DNA from: Morococcus cerebrosus
GTDB taxonomy: Bacteria > Pseudomonadota > Gammaproteobacteria > Burkholderiales > Neisseriaceae
DNA: 64,000 nucleotides
Direction of reading: 5' to 3'
NCBI RefSeq assembly: GCF_022749515.1
Contig: NZ_CP094242.1
Location: forward strand, 310,001 to 374,000
Positions 1-9,397 of the stretch are shown here, in pieces. The notes under the pieces are model-generated. The model was given only the letters and a program-made list of their open reading frames with translations. It was not told the origin of the DNA and made no database searches. Each line of letters starts with the position of its first letter. Within the stretch, counting starts at the first letter, position 1. A program made the translations under genes and the position numbers.

Positions 1-422
1 CCGCAGATGCAGGCTTGCTTCATTGTCGGGAGCGGAACAGTTGGATCAATAAAGTACCAGTATCCATCAATATTGACGAATGTAGATAGTTCATGATGAC
101 ATGCCGTTTCAGCTCCATCTTGAAAATGGGCATTAAATTCAACTTGGGCGTGGCGTTTGCCGATGAGGGTATGGTGGATTACTTCTAATCCCAGCCAAAG
201 GGTTCCTTGGCTCCATTGCTGCATTTCTTCTTGATTCAGCAGATTTTGCTGGGAGGGAACTGTGGTGGCAACGATATAACCAATATTATGTAATACATAG
301 GCACTGTATCTTGAGTGCATCAGTTTTTCGGCAGTTTGCGGATGAGTTTGATGAGTATGGAAGGGGTGACAGCATTTAGAGTAGGGGAGAGAAGGGGAAC
401 ATGGACAAAGGGTAGGGGGCAT
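1..422 (-). CDS. YchJ-family SEC-C motif protein (partial, C-terminus off the window)
   Basis: About 140 codons are visible, running off the left edge. The N-terminus starts MPPTLCPCSPSLPYSKCC, the zinc-binding cysteine cluster of YchJ/UPF0225 proteins. The central part has the family landmarks: RYSAYV shortly after the cysteine cluster, W-LGLEV, a Gly-rich FQDG turn, HELSTFV and WYFIDPT. The last visible residues, CICG, begin the C-terminal SEC-C cysteine motif. The chosen ATG has an AGGA-like ribosome site just upstream. The function of YchJ proteins is not well established; a zinc-binding role is known only from the motif. It is divergent from the antiporter gene at 675. Confidence 0.8.
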   Translation of the reverse strand, partial: MPPTLCPCSPSLPYSKCCHPFHTHQTHPQTAEKLMHSRYSAYVLHNIGYIVATTVPSQQNLLNQEEMQQWSQGTLWLGLEVIHHTLIGKRHAQVEFNAHFQDGAETACHHELSTFVNIDGYWYFIDPTVPLPTMKQACIC

Positions 423-674
423 AGGGGATGTCCTATTAATGTTTATTTTATTGAGAGAATAAAAGTTTATTTGGTAAGTCGTCTGAAACAGAAATATCCG
501 AAATGTTCATTTATTCGGTATTATTTATTGCGTAGGAACATTATTTTACAGGGTTTTTTGATACAATATCTCTACTCCGTCCCGACAATGCCGGAATGTT
601 ATTCCGCGTCCGCTCGGACGGCCTGTCATAAATAAAACAGTCATTTCCCAACAAACATCAAGGCCGCCCGCTCT

Positions 675-2663
675 ATGCACGAAACTTTTTCCCTCGCACC
701 CATCGTTATCGTCCTCCTCGTTTCCGTCATTACGGTAATTTATTGCCGTAAATTCAATATCCCTTCCATGCTCGGTTATCTTTTGGTCGGCTTTATCGCC
801 GGTCCGGGTATGTTGAAGCTGATTCCGCAAGGTCATGCCACTGATTATTTGGGAGAAATCGGTATCGTATTCCTGATGTTCAGTATCGGTCTCGAATTTT
901 CCCTGCCCAAGCTCAAAGCCATGCGCCGTTTGGTGTTCGGGCTGGGCGGTTTGCAGGTCATTGTGACCATGCTGTCGATTATCGGCATTTTGATGCTGAT
1001 GGGCATCAGCTTTAATTGGGCGTTTGCCGCAGCAGGGGCGATGACCATGTCGTCCACGGCAATCGTCAGCCGCATCCTGTCCGAAAAAACCGAATTGGGA
1101 CAGCCGCACGGTCAAATGGCGATGGGCGTCTTGTTAATGCAGGATATTGCCGTCGTGCCGCTGATGATCCTGATTCCTGCGTTGTCGGGCAATGGCGAAG
1201 AAGGCAGCCTGTGGGTTGCGCTCGGTCTTGCCGGATTGAAAATGCTGGTCACGCTGGGCGTATTATTCGTCGTCGGTAGCAAGGTGATGTCGCGCTGGTT
1301 CAGAATGGTCGCCAAACGCAAGTCGTCTGAATTGTTTATGATCAACGTCCTGCTGGTAACCTTGGGCGTAGCTTATCTGACCGAACTGGAAGGCTTGTCG
1401 ATGGCATTGGGCGCATTCGTCGCAGGTATGCTGCTTTCGGAAACGGAATACCGTTTTCAGGTGGAAGACGACATCCGCCCGTTCCGCGATATTCTGCTTG
1501 GTTTCTTCTTTATCACGGTCGGCATGAAACTGGATATCCAGGCTTTAATCGGCGGCTGGCAGCAGATTCTGATTTTGCTGGCAATCCTGCTGGTATTGAA
1601 AGCATTGGTCGTCTTTTTCATCGCTTTGCATATGAAGCATCCGATTGCGGACAGCTTGAAAACAGCCCTCTATTTAGCACAAGGCGGCGAATTTGGTTTT
1701 GTGATGTTAAACATCTCCAGCAAAATCAATATGGTGTCGCCAGAGCTGGAACAGGCGGCTACGGCAGCGATTCTGTTGTCCATGATTATCGCCCCATTCA
1801 TCTTGGGCAGCAGCGATGCCATCGTCAGCCGTTTTGTCAAATCAAGCTGGGATATGAAGGCATTGGATTTGCACAGCATGTTGGTAGAAACCATGAGCAA
1901 ATCCGACCACGTCCTGATTATCGGTTTCGGACGCGGCGGTCAGACCGTCGGACGCGTCTTGGCTCAGGAAAACATCCCCTACTTCGCCCTCGACCTTGAT
2001 ATCGGCAGGGTTCAGGTGGCGCGCAATGCGGGCGAGCCAGTTTCGTTCGGCGATGCCAAGCGGCGGGAAGTCTTGGAAGCCGCAGGTTTGGAACGCGCCA
2101 AAATGGTGGTTATTACCCTGAACAATATGCACGAAACTCAGCATGTTCTCGACAATATCATGTCCTTGCATCCGAGTATGCCTGTGTATGTTCGGGCGAC
2201 CAATGACGATTACGTTAAAATCTTCACAGATATGGGCGCAGAAGAAGCAGTATCCGATACCAAAGAAACTAGCTTAGTGCTGGCAAGCTACGCCATGTTG
2301 GGCAATGGCGCGACATACAGCCACGTTTATCAAACCATTACCAACATCCGACACAGCCGCTACGCCTCTCTGGAAGGCTTGTTTGTCGGCAGCGATGATG
2401 AAAACGGATTCGGTGAAGAAGGCAAATCCATATGCCGCCACGCCTTCCCCCTGACCGGCGAAGCCTACGCCATAGGCAAGACCATCCGTGATTTGCCTTT
2501 GGATAACGCCGGCATCAAACTTCTATTTATCCGCCGAAACACAAGCAGGATAGAAAACCCCGACTTGGATTTCCAGCTTCAACCAAATGATATTTTGGTC
2601 GTCGCAGGCCGACAAGAGGAAATTATTTCTTTTGAAAACTGGAGTTTGCAAGGAAATACCTGA
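675..2663 (+). CDS. Monovalent cation:proton antiporter, CPA2 family (KefB/KefC type)
   Basis: A 662-residue inner-membrane protein. Roughly residues 1-390 are a dozen hydrophobic segments of the Na+/H+ exchanger fold. Residues about 414-530 are a RCK/TrkA-N Rossmann domain with GFGRGG followed by an acidic DLD, the NAD-binding pattern. Residues about 580-655 fit TrkA-C. Family members export K+ (or Na+) against protons, and the RCK domain gates them. No KefF/KefG-type partner lies beside it, so glutathione control as in E. coli KefC cannot be assumed. It stands alone between ychJ and the tRNA cluster. Confidence 0.88.
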   Translation: MHETFSLAPIVIVLLVSVITVIYCRKFNIPSMLGYLLVGFIAGPGMLKLIPQGHATDYLGEIGIVFLMFSIGLEFSLPKLKAMRRLVFGLGGLQVIVTMLSIIGILMLMGISFNWAFAAAGAMTMSSTAIVSRILSEKTELGQPHGQMAMGVLLMQDIAVVPLMILIPALSGNGEEGSLWVALGLAGLKMLVTLGVLFVVGSKVMSRWFRMVAKRKSSELFMINVLLVTLGVAYLTELEGLSMALGAFVAGMLLSETEYRFQVEDDIRPFRDILLGFFFITVGMKLDIQALIGGWQQILILLAILLVLKALVVFFIALHMKHPIADSLKTALYLAQGGEFGFVMLNISSKINMVSPELEQAATAAILLSMIIAPFILGSSDAIVSRFVKSSWDMKALDLHSMLVETMSKSDHVLIIGFGRGGQTVGRVLAQENIPYFALDLDIGRVQVARNAGEPVSFGDAKRREVLEAAGLERAKMVVITLNNMHETQHVLDNIMSLHPSMPVYVRATNDDYVKIFTDMGAEEAVSDTKETSLVLASYAMLGNGATYSHVYQTITNIRHSRYASLEGLFVGSDDENGFGEEGKSICRHAFPLTGEAYAIGKTIRDLPLDNAGIKLLFIRRNTSRIENPDLDFQLQPNDILVVAGRQEEIISFENWSLQGNT

Positions 2664-2681
2664 TACACTGAAAAATAAAGC

Positions 2682-2710
2682 TTGCGTGGCGGATGCTTTT
2701 TTGATTTAAT
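2682..2710 (+). promoter_or_regulatory. Putative sigma-70 promoter of the tRNA cluster
   Basis: TTGCGT (2682-2687) and TTTAAT (2705-2710) are separated by 17 bases. The -10 hexamer ends 25 bases before the first mature tRNA base, a suitable distance for a short leader. Confidence 0.5.
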
Positions 2711-2735
2711 AGCGTCTTCGCAAATGCAGCGACAA

Positions 2736-2811
2736 GGGTGATTAGCTCAGTTGGTAGAGCGTCTGCCTTACAAGCAGAATGTCGGCGGTTCGACTCCGTC
2801 ATCACCCACCA
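2736..2811 (+). tRNA. tRNA-Val(TAC), copy 1
   Basis: A 76-base cloverleaf with encoded CCA. The acceptor GGGTGAT pairs with ATCACCC, the T-arm holds GGTTCGA, and the anticodon loop CTTACAA gives anticodon TAC, which reads GTA. It is the first of four tRNAs in a Val-Asp-Val-Asp array. Confidence 0.97.
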
Positions 2812-2843
2812 AGTTTCCTTTCATTGTTGCAAAACAATGATGC

Positions 2844-2920
2844 GCGGTGGTAGCTCAGTTGGTTAGAGTACCGGCCTGTCACGCCGGGGGTCGCGGGTTC
2901 GAGCCCCGTCCGCCGCGCCA
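2844..2920 (+). tRNA. tRNA-Asp(GTC), copy 1
   Basis: A 77-base cloverleaf with encoded CCA. Acceptor GCGGTGG pairs with CCGCCGC (one G-U pair), D-stem GCTC, anticodon loop with GTC, T-loop GGTTCGAG. It lies 32 bases after the valine tRNA. Confidence 0.96.
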
Positions 2921-2926
2921 AATTTC

Positions 2927-2957
2927 AAAAATACTGACATCGTCGGTATTTTTTATT
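2927..2957 (+). terminator. Hairpin between the two tRNA pairs
   Basis: The arms AATACTGAC and GTCGGTATT pair with one G-U wobble and are followed by a T run, so the first tRNA pair may terminate here. It is weaker than the matching hairpin after the second pair. Confidence 0.5.
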
Positions 2958-2960
2958 TTC

Positions 2961-3036
2961 GGGTGATTAGCTCAGTTGGTAGAGCGTCTGCCTTACAAGC
3001 AGAATGTCGGCGGTTCGACTCCGTCATCACCCACCA
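2961..3036 (+). tRNA. tRNA-Val(TAC), copy 2
   Basis: Identical in sequence to the valine tRNA at 2736-2811, including CCA. It starts 225 bases after the first copy. Confidence 0.97.
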
Positions 3037-3068
3037 AGTTTCCTTTCATTGTTGCAAAACAATGATGC

Positions 3069-3145
3069 GCGGTGGTAGCTCAGTTGGTTAGAGTACCGGC
3101 CTGTCACGCCGGGGGTCGCGGGTTCGAGCCCCGTCCGCCGCGCCA
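3069..3145 (+). tRNA. tRNA-Asp(GTC), copy 2
   Basis: Identical to the aspartate tRNA at 2844-2920. The spacer between Val and Asp is also identical in both copies, which points to tandem duplication of the whole pair. Confidence 0.96.
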
Positions 3146-3150
3146 AATTT

Positions 3151-3182
3151 TAAAAATACCGGCTTTTGCCGGTATTTTTTAT
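3151..3182 (+). terminator. Rho-independent terminator of the tRNA cluster
   Basis: Arms AAATACCGGC and GCCGGTATTT around a short loop, followed by six T residues. Confidence 0.8.
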
Positions 3183-3233
3183 GTGTAAGAAACGAACGTG
3201 GAGAGGGCTGCTATTGGGCCTCAGGCGACATCT

Positions 3234-3391
3234 TATAGAGATTTCACTTTAAAGCAGGATAGGGTAGAGAAGTGGTCGGCTGTATAGAGAGTCTGCAGTT
3301 GATTACCTTGTGCTTTCGAACCTTAGTAAATCGTGTTCTCTTTGAGTTAAGGTGAGGTAACGTTGTTTTGGTTTGAAGTTAAACCATTGTA
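3234..3391. repeat. Degenerate long-form Correia (NEMIS) element
   Basis: About 158 bases that follow, with many substitutions, the same order of blocks as the well-preserved 157-base element at 15382-15538 (compare the CCTTAG...ATCGT..TTCTCTTTGAG block and the GAGGTAACG block). Both termini have decayed from TATAGTGG. No gene was seen in the 3183-3500 interval. Confidence 0.6.
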
Positions 3392-3407
3392 GGTTCTAAT
3401 TTTGTTT

Positions 3408-3462
3408 AAGGTCGTCTGAAAAACAGAAATCCATACCGGATTATGCTTTTCAGACGACCTTT
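3408..3462. terminator. Inverted DUS pair, terminator
   Basis: AAGGTCGTCTGAAA and its inverse flank a 27-base loop. It lies just past the stop of the minus-strand exonuclease gene and can stop transcription from both sides. Confidence 0.75.
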
Positions 3463-3500
3463 ATGATTGGTAGGAACGATAGACTTTCCAAGCCTGACGT

Positions 3501-4295
3501 TTAACGCCACGCGGCGACAAACTCGTTCCAATGCTGCTTGTCCTGAGCCTGTCCGGTCAGGTAATGCTTCAGCCGTTTGACTTCCACTTCATACTCGTCC
3601 GCGTCCAAAGCGCCGCTCATCAGGCGGAAGCGCAAGAACATTAAATAAGTGTTTGCCGCATCGGTTTCGCAATAATCGCGGATGTCTTTCAGACGACCTG
3701 CGTGGAACGCCTCCCAAACTTTGCTGCCGTCCATGCCCAGTTTGCCAGGGAAGCCGCAAAGTTTCGCCATATCGTCCAGCGGCACATTGGCACGCGGTTG
3801 GTACAGGGCGAGCAGATCCATCAGGTCGCAATGGCGGTTGTGGTAGCGGCTGATGTAGTTGTTCCACTTGAAATCACGGCTGTCGCCGAAATCGCCCTCG
3901 CCCATATCCCAATAACGTGCCGCCGCAATGCCGTGTATCAGCGCGCGGTAATGCAGGACGGGCAGGTCGAAGCCGCCGCCGTTCCAACTGACCAATTGCG
4001 GCGTATGGCTTTCGATAAGGTCGAAAAACTTGGCGATCATTTCCTCTTCGCTGTCGTGCATTTCGCCTATGGTGCCGACATGGATTTTGTCCTGCCCCCA
4101 ACGCATACAGCAGGAAATGGCGACCACTTGGTGCAGGTGGTGCTGCATAAAGTCAGAGCCGTTTTGGGCGCGGCGTTTCTGCTGGGCGAACAAGACCACC
4201 TCGTCGTCCGGCAAAGAAGCAGGCAGGTCGTACAACAGGCGGATGCCGTTCACATCAGGTACGGTTTCAATATCGAAAGCCAAAATCGGGGTCAT
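3501..4295 (-). CDS. PolB-like 3'-5' exonuclease (DEDDy family)
   Basis: 264 residues. The exonuclease I motif FDIETVP (D8, E10) is at the N-terminus, WNGGGFDLP supplies the second motif, and YCETDAANTYL near residue 216 carries the Y..D of the third. This is the stand-alone version of the proofreading domain of family-B polymerases. It probably acts in DNA repair, but its substrate is not known. An in-frame ATG lies eight codons upstream; I chose the later start because GAGGAG sits six bases before it. Confidence 0.8.
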   Translation of the reverse strand: MTPILAFDIETVPDVNGIRLLYDLPASLPDDEVVLFAQQKRRAQNGSDFMQHHLHQVVAISCCMRWGQDKIHVGTIGEMHDSEEEMIAKFFDLIESHTPQLVSWNGGGFDLPVLHYRALIHGIAAARYWDMGEGDFGDSRDFKWNNYISRYHNRHCDLMDLLALYQPRANVPLDDMAKLCGFPGKLGMDGSKVWEAFHAGRLKDIRDYCETDAANTYLMFLRFRLMSGALDADEYEVEVKRLKHYLTGQAQDKQHWNEFVAAWR

Positions 4296-4483
4296 GGGCG
4301 ACTCCTCAAATTCAATCAAAACAGATTAAAACAGACAACAGGATAACGGCATTGTGGCATGTTTCCGCATTTATTGACAGTCAAATCACACCGCCGCCCC
4401 ACCATTCCATCTGCCTGTACACCTACCCAAAACACCGTCAAAACAGTAAAATCCCCCTTTTATCCCAATTCGAACCATAAGCC

Positions 4484-5380
4484 ATGCTCACCTTCCAACA
4501 AATCATCTTCAAACTGCAAACATTCTGGGCAGACAAAGGCTGCACCGTTATCCAACCTTTCGACATGGAAGTCGGCGCCGGTACTTCCCACCCCGCCACC
4601 TGCCTGCGCGCGCTCGGCCCCGAGCCTTGGTTTGCCGCCTACGTCCAACCCAGCCGCCGCCCCAAAGACGGTCGCTACGGCGACAACCCCAACCGCCTGC
4701 AACACTATTACCAATTCCAAGTCGCGCTCAAACCCGCGCCCGCCAATATCCAAGACCTTTATCTCGATTCCCTGCGCGAATTGGGCATCGACCCCAAAAT
4801 CCACGACATCCGCTTCGTCGAAGACGACTGGGAAAACCCCACCCTCGGTGCATGGGGCTTGGGCTGGGAAGTCTGGCTCAACGGCATGGAAGTGACCCAG
4901 TTCACCTACTTCCAACAAGTTGGCGGCATTGACTGCACCCCCGTACTCGGCGAAATCACCTACGGCATCGAACGCTTGGCGATGTATCTGCAAGGCGTGG
5001 AAAACGTCTATGACCTCGTTTGGGCAAAAACGCTCGACGGCAACACCGTCACCTACGGCGACGTGTATCACCAAAACGAAGTCGAACAATCCACCTACAA
5101 CTTCGAATACAGCGATGCCGACTGGCTGCTGCGTCAGTTCAACGACTACGAAGCGCAAGCCAAACGCCTGCTCGCCGAAGAAAACGCCAGCCTCGCCCTG
5201 CCCGCCTACGAGCTGGTCCTCAAAGCCGGACACACCTTCAACCTCTTAGACGCACGCGGCGCCATTTCCGTTACCGAACGCGCCACCTACATCGGCCGCA
5301 TCCGCGCGCTGAGCCGCACCGTAGCGCAGAAATACGTTGAAAGCCGCGAGAAACTGGGCTTCCCGTTGATTAAAAAATAA
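4484..5380 (+). CDS. glyQ: Glycyl-tRNA synthetase, alpha subunit
   Basis: 298 residues, the usual length. It has the class II core at the N-terminus ([18 protein letters not shown]) and the motif 2 region around FRWE-like [10 protein letters not shown], then [19 protein letters not shown]. The alpha subunit of the alpha2-beta2 GlyRS holds the catalytic site that activates glycine. glyS follows after 116 bases, with a DUS hairpin between them, so the two may have partly separate transcripts. Confidence 0.96.
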   Translation: MLTFQQIIFKLQTFWADKGCTVIQPFDMEVGAGTSHPATCLRALGPEPWFAAYVQPSRRPKDGRYGDNPNRLQHYYQFQVALKPAPANIQDLYLDSLRELGIDPKIHDIRFVEDDWENPTLGAWGLGWEVWLNGMEVTQFTYFQQVGGIDCTPVLGEITYGIERLAMYLQGVENVYDLVWAKTLDGNTVTYGDVYHQNEVEQSTYNFEYSDADWLLRQFNDYEAQAKRLLAEENASLALPAYELVLKAGHTFNLLDARGAISVTERATYIGRIRALSRTVAQKYVESREKLGFPLIKK

Positions 5381-5386
5381 CGATAC

Positions 5387-5418
5387 ATCGTCTGAAACAG
5401 GTTTTCAGACGACCTTTA
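5387..5418 (+). terminator. DUS-type hairpin between glyQ and glyS
   Basis: TCGTCTGAAA and TTTTCAGACGA flank a four-base loop and are followed by CCTTTATT. It may attenuate read-through from glyQ into glyS. Confidence 0.55.
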
Positions 5419-5496
5419 TTGCGTATCCATTAATACAGGCCGTACGGCATATGCAGGATTTATAAGCAGGGCCTACGGACAAACAGAAAGTCTCAC

Positions 5497-7560
5497 ATGA
5501 CAACCCAAACCCTTTTAATCGAACTCCTTACCGAAGAACTCCCCCCTAAAGCCCTGAATAATCTAGGCAACCACTTCGCCGCTTCTGTTGCCGAAGGCTT
5601 GGAAAAAGCGCAACTGATTGACGGCGCAGCCGAATATACCGCCTACGCCTCGCCGCGCCGTTTGGCCGTTCAAGTTAAAAACGTGAAAGCCGTTCAAGCC
5701 GATCAGAAAATCGTGAAAAAAGGCCCTGCCGTAGCGAATGCCATGAAAGACGGTGCGCCGACCAAGGCTTTGGAAGGTTTTGCACGCGGTGCGGGGGCGA
5801 AAATCGAAGACTTGATCATCATCCACGACGGCAAGCAGGATGCGTACGCCTACGAATACGTCCAAACCGGCAAACCGTTGGGAGAACTTTTGGAAGACAT
5901 TATCAATCAAGCGGTTAAGAAACTGCCGATTCCCAAAGTGATGCGTTGGGGCAGCAGCACGTTTACCTTCGTGCGTCCCGTTCACGGGCTGATTGTGCTG
6001 CACGGCGGCGACATCGTGGACGTCAGCGTCTTGGGCCTGCAAAGCGGCAATCAAACCTTGGGACACCGCTTCCTGTCCAACGGCGAAATCACTATTACAA
6101 ACGCCGACAGCTACGCCACACAAATGCGCGAGCAAGGCAAAGTCGTCGCTTCGTTTGCCGAGCGCAAAGCCGCGATTCAGACGGCCTTGAACGAACAGGC
6201 AGGTCGTCTGAAAGCCACCGTAGCCGCCGATGAAGCATTGTTGGACGAAGTTACCGCGCTGGTCGAATACCCCGTTGTTTTGGAAGCCGGTTTTGAAGAA
6301 CATTTCCTCGCCGTGCCACAGGAATGCCTGATTCTGACCATGCAGCAAAACCAAAAATACTTCCCGCTGCTCGACCAAAACGGCAAATTGATGAACCGCT
6401 TCCTGCTGGTCTCCAACCTGCAAACCGAAGACCCGTCGCACATCATCCAAGGCAACGAACGCGTCTTGCGCGCGCGCCTGTCTGATGCCGAGTTCTTCTA
6501 CAAGCAAGACCAAAAAGCGACTTTGGAAAGCCGCCTGCCCAAGTTGGCAAACGTGGTTTATCACAACAAAATCGGCTCGCAAGCCGAGCGCATCGAACGC
6601 CTGCAAAGTATTGCCGCCCACATCGCCAAGGCTTTAGGCGCGGATGCTGCCGCAGCCGAACGCGCCGCACGTCTGGCAAAAGCCGACTTGGTGACCGAAA
6701 TGGTCGGCGAGTTCCCCGAACTGCAAGGCACGATGGGCAAATACTACGCCCGCTTGGACGGCGAAACCGAAGAAATCGCCGAAGCCGTCGAGCAGCACTA
6801 TCAGCCGCGTTTTGCCGGCGACAACCTGCCGAACGGCAAAGTCGCCACTGCCGTTGCACTGGCCGACAAGCTGGAAACCCTGGTCGGCATTTGGGGCATC
6901 GGCCTGATTCCGACCGGCGACAAAGACCCCTACGCCCTGCGCCGCGCCGCCTTGGGTATTTTGCGGATGCTGATGCAGTATGGTTTGGACGTAAACGAGC
7001 TGATTCAGACGACCTTCGACAGCTTCCCCAAAGGTTTGCTCAACGAGAAAACGCCGTCTGAAACCGCCGACTTCATGCAGGCGCGCCTTGCCGTGTTGTT
7101 GCAAAACGACTATCCACAAGACATTGTTGCCGCCGTACTTGCCAAACAGCCGCGCCGCTTAGACGATTTGACCGCCAAACTGCAAGCCGTTGCCGCTTTC
7201 AAACAACTGCCCGAAGCCGCCGCGCTCGCTGCCGCCAACAAACGCGTGCAAAACCTGCTGAAAAAAGCCGATGCCGAGTTGGGCGAAGTCGATGAAAGCC
7301 TGCTGCAACAAGACGAAGAAAAAGCCCTGTATGCTGCCGCACAAGACTTGCAGCCGAAAATCGCCGCCGCCGTTGCCGAAGGCAATTTTCAGACGGCCTT
7401 GTCCGAACTGGCTTCCGTCAAACCGCAAGTCGATGCCTTCTTCGACGGCGTAATGGTGATGGCGGAAGACCCCGCCGTAAAACAAAACCGCCTGAATTTG
7501 CTGAACCGTTTGGCAGAACAGATGAACGCGGTAGCGGATATTGCGCTCTTGGGTGAATAA
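5497..7560 (+). CDS. glyS: Glycyl-tRNA synthetase, beta subunit
   Basis: 687 residues, as in other bacterial GlyS. The N-terminus TLLIELLTEELPPKAL and internal blocks such as VPQECLILTMQQNQKYFPL and NERVLRARLSDAEFFY are typical. The C-terminal third carries the tRNA anticodon-binding DALR-type region. The protein recognises tRNA-Gly and completes the enzyme formed with GlyQ. Confidence 0.96.
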   Translation: MTTQTLLIELLTEELPPKALNNLGNHFAASVAEGLEKAQLIDGAAEYTAYASPRRLAVQVKNVKAVQADQKIVKKGPAVANAMKDGAPTKALEGFARGAGAKIEDLIIIHDGKQDAYAYEYVQTGKPLGELLEDIINQAVKKLPIPKVMRWGSSTFTFVRPVHGLIVLHGGDIVDVSVLGLQSGNQTLGHRFLSNGEITITNADSYATQMREQGKVVASFAERKAAIQTALNEQAGRLKATVAADEALLDEVTALVEYPVVLEAGFEEHFLAVPQECLILTMQQNQKYFPLLDQNGKLMNRFLLVSNLQTEDPSHIIQGNERVLRARLSDAEFFYKQDQKATLESRLPKLANVVYHNKIGSQAERIERLQSIAAHIAKALGADAAAAERAARLAKADLVTEMVGEFPELQGTMGKYYARLDGETEEIAEAVEQHYQPRFAGDNLPNGKVATAVALADKLETLVGIWGIGLIPTGDKDPYALRRAALGILRMLMQYGLDVNELIQTTFDSFPKGLLNEKTPSETADFMQARLAVLLQNDYPQDIVAAVLAKQPRRLDDLTAKLQAVAAFKQLPEAAALAAANKRVQNLLKKADAELGEVDESLLQQDEEKALYAAAQDLQPKIAAAVAEGNFQTALSELASVKPQVDAFFDGVMVMAEDPAVKQNRLNLLNRLAEQMNAVADIALLGE

Positions 7561-7575
7561 TATATAGCCGTAAAC

Positions 7576-7632
7576 AAAGGTCGTCTGAAAACGGACAAGC
7601 AGCTTTGCCCAACGTTTTCAGACGACCTTTTT
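7576..7632 (+). terminator. Inverted DUS pair after glyS
   Basis: AAAGGTCGTCTGAAAACG and its inverse with a T run. The following stretch to 8050 holds no gene that I can support, only very short open frames. Confidence 0.75.
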
Positions 7633-7994
7633 GATTGTTTCAGGTTTGCGGTTGCGGGGTGGGGGAGCTAGGTAACCGATTTATATAGCGAACTTATTTC
7701 GTTTTCGAGATTGGCTCTACTATTTTCGTGCAAGTGGAAACCTAAAGATTAGAAATCTTGGAAATATTTAAATATTCTTGAAAGACTGAAATATAGACTT
7801 TTGTCTGTGTGGAAATGACGAAGGTGATGCAGCATGGACTTTGCTTTCAAATGTTATGGAAAAAGCTTTTAAAGTTTTCGGCATAATTTGCCGATAAAGC
7901 TTGTGCCACAAGTTTTGGTTTGCTGGACAGCATATAGTTTGGCAAGTTTGTTCTAAAAATCATCAACTCAATGCCGGCATATGATTTTTCAAAA

Positions 7995-8029
7995 AAACGT
8001 CGTCTGAAAATTTTTCAGACGACGTTTTT
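7995..8029 (-). terminator. Inverted DUS-like hairpin after plsX
   Basis: A near-perfect 35-base palindrome, AAAACGTCGTCTGAAAA and its inverse with almost no loop. The DUS core is altered (CGTCGTCTGAAA), so its main role may be termination. Confidence 0.7.
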
Positions 8030-8050
8030 ATATTTTGTCGTTCAATGGCG

Positions 8051-9109
8051 TTATTCTGCCGTATCAGAAGCAGCCTCTTCTTGTCCTTTGATTGCCTCCA
8101 ATGCGGCAAGTTGTGCCGCGACACCTTGTTCGATTTTCGACAGGCTGGCAGATTTTGCTTCGTGGTAGGCTTCTTCTAAGGCGTAGCTGAAGCCGACATC
8201 GTCTGTACCGCCGTGGCTTTTGATGACGATACCGCGCAGACCGAGCAGGATGGCGCCGTTGAATTTGCGGGGGTCCAGTTTGCTTTTCAAGCCTTTCAGG
8301 GCGGGGAGGGCGGCGACGGCGGCCATTTTGTTGAACAGGTTGCGTTGGAATTCCTGACGGATGGCTCCGCTCATGAATTTGACCGCGCCTTCGATGGTTT
8401 TGAGCATGATGTTGCCGACGAAGCCGTCTGCGACGATAACGTCGGCTTCGCCATATAGAACGCCGTTGCTTTCGATGTTGCCGATGAAATTCAGTTTGCT
8501 GCTTTTGAGCAGTTTGAAGGTTTGTTTGACGGTGTCCGTGCCCTTGATGTCTTCGGTGCCGACGTTAAGCAGACCGACACGCGGGCTGCCTTTTTGCGGG
8601 TAGAGGGCTTGGAAGAGTTCATTACCGATGATGGCGAACTGTACGAGCTGCTCGGGCGAGCAGTCGACGTTTGCGCCCAAATCGAGGGCGAGGGTCAGGT
8701 GTTCGCTGTCTGAGGGCAGGAACTTGGCGATGGCGGGGCGGTCGATGCCGGGAATGGTTTTGAGGACGAAGCGGGCGGTCGCCATGAGCGCGCCGGTGTT
8801 GCCGGCGGATACGGCGGCTTGCGCGTTGCCTTCTTTGACTTGGTTGATGGCAATGCGCATGGAGGAGTCTTTTTTATTTTTCAGGGCAAGCTGAGGGGCT
8901 TCATCCATGCCGACGACTTCGGAGGCGTGGAGCACGGTAATGCGCTCCATCGGTGCGTTGGCTGCGGAGAGGGCTTGGCGGACGGCGGATTCGTCGCCGA
9001 CCATAATGAGGTGTACGTCTTGCTGCTGTTTCAAAAAGGCAAGGGCACCGGGGACGGTAACTGGGAGACCTGAGTCGCCGCCCATGGCATCTACGGCCAA
9101 TGTAATCAT
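8051..9109 (-). CDS. plsX: Phosphate acyltransferase PlsX
   Basis: 352 residues including the conserved start MITLAVDAMGGDSG and the family blocks VSAGNTGALMA, LDLGANVDC, LLNVGTE and VADGFVGN. The enzyme makes acyl-phosphate from acyl-ACP for phospholipid synthesis at the membrane. The start was set at this methionine because it opens the conserved domain and has GGAG eight bases before it. It ends the minus-strand block yceD-rpmF-phosphoribosyltransferase. The usual partner fabH is about 41 kb away. Confidence 0.95.
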   Translation of the reverse strand: MITLAVDAMGGDSGLPVTVPGALAFLKQQQDVHLIMVGDESAVRQALSAANAPMERITVLHASEVVGMDEAPQLALKNKKDSSMRIAINQVKEGNAQAAVSAGNTGALMATARFVLKTIPGIDRPAIAKFLPSDSEHLTLALDLGANVDCSPEQLVQFAIIGNELFQALYPQKGSPRVGLLNVGTEDIKGTDTVKQTFKLLKSSKLNFIGNIESNGVLYGEADVIVADGFVGNIMLKTIEGAVKFMSGAIRQEFQRNLFNKMAAVAALPALKGLKSKLDPRKFNGAILLGLRGIVIKSHGGTDDVGFSYALEEAYHEAKSASLSKIEQGVAAQLAALEAIKGQEEAASDTAE

Positions 9110-9397
9110 GTTGTTCTCCGGTTTGTGCTGTGAAGCGGAAGAGGGGCGGTGTCGGCTGCCTCTGTGGGTTTGTTCGGCTTCACAGTCGGTTTCAGACGAC
9201 CTTTTTGCGATACGCAGCACGGGGTCGTCTGAAAAGGGGTGTATGTGTGGTCGGGGGCTTCGGATTGAAGGGTTGCGTTCCACATTCTAATGCGTTTTAT
9301 GAAGATACGCTGAAAAGAGGCAAAATCTCGTTTTGTCGGTGTTCTACGGATTTTGCTTTTGCCGTTTCGGGAGAAGGCGGGCTTCTCCGTCGCGGGC

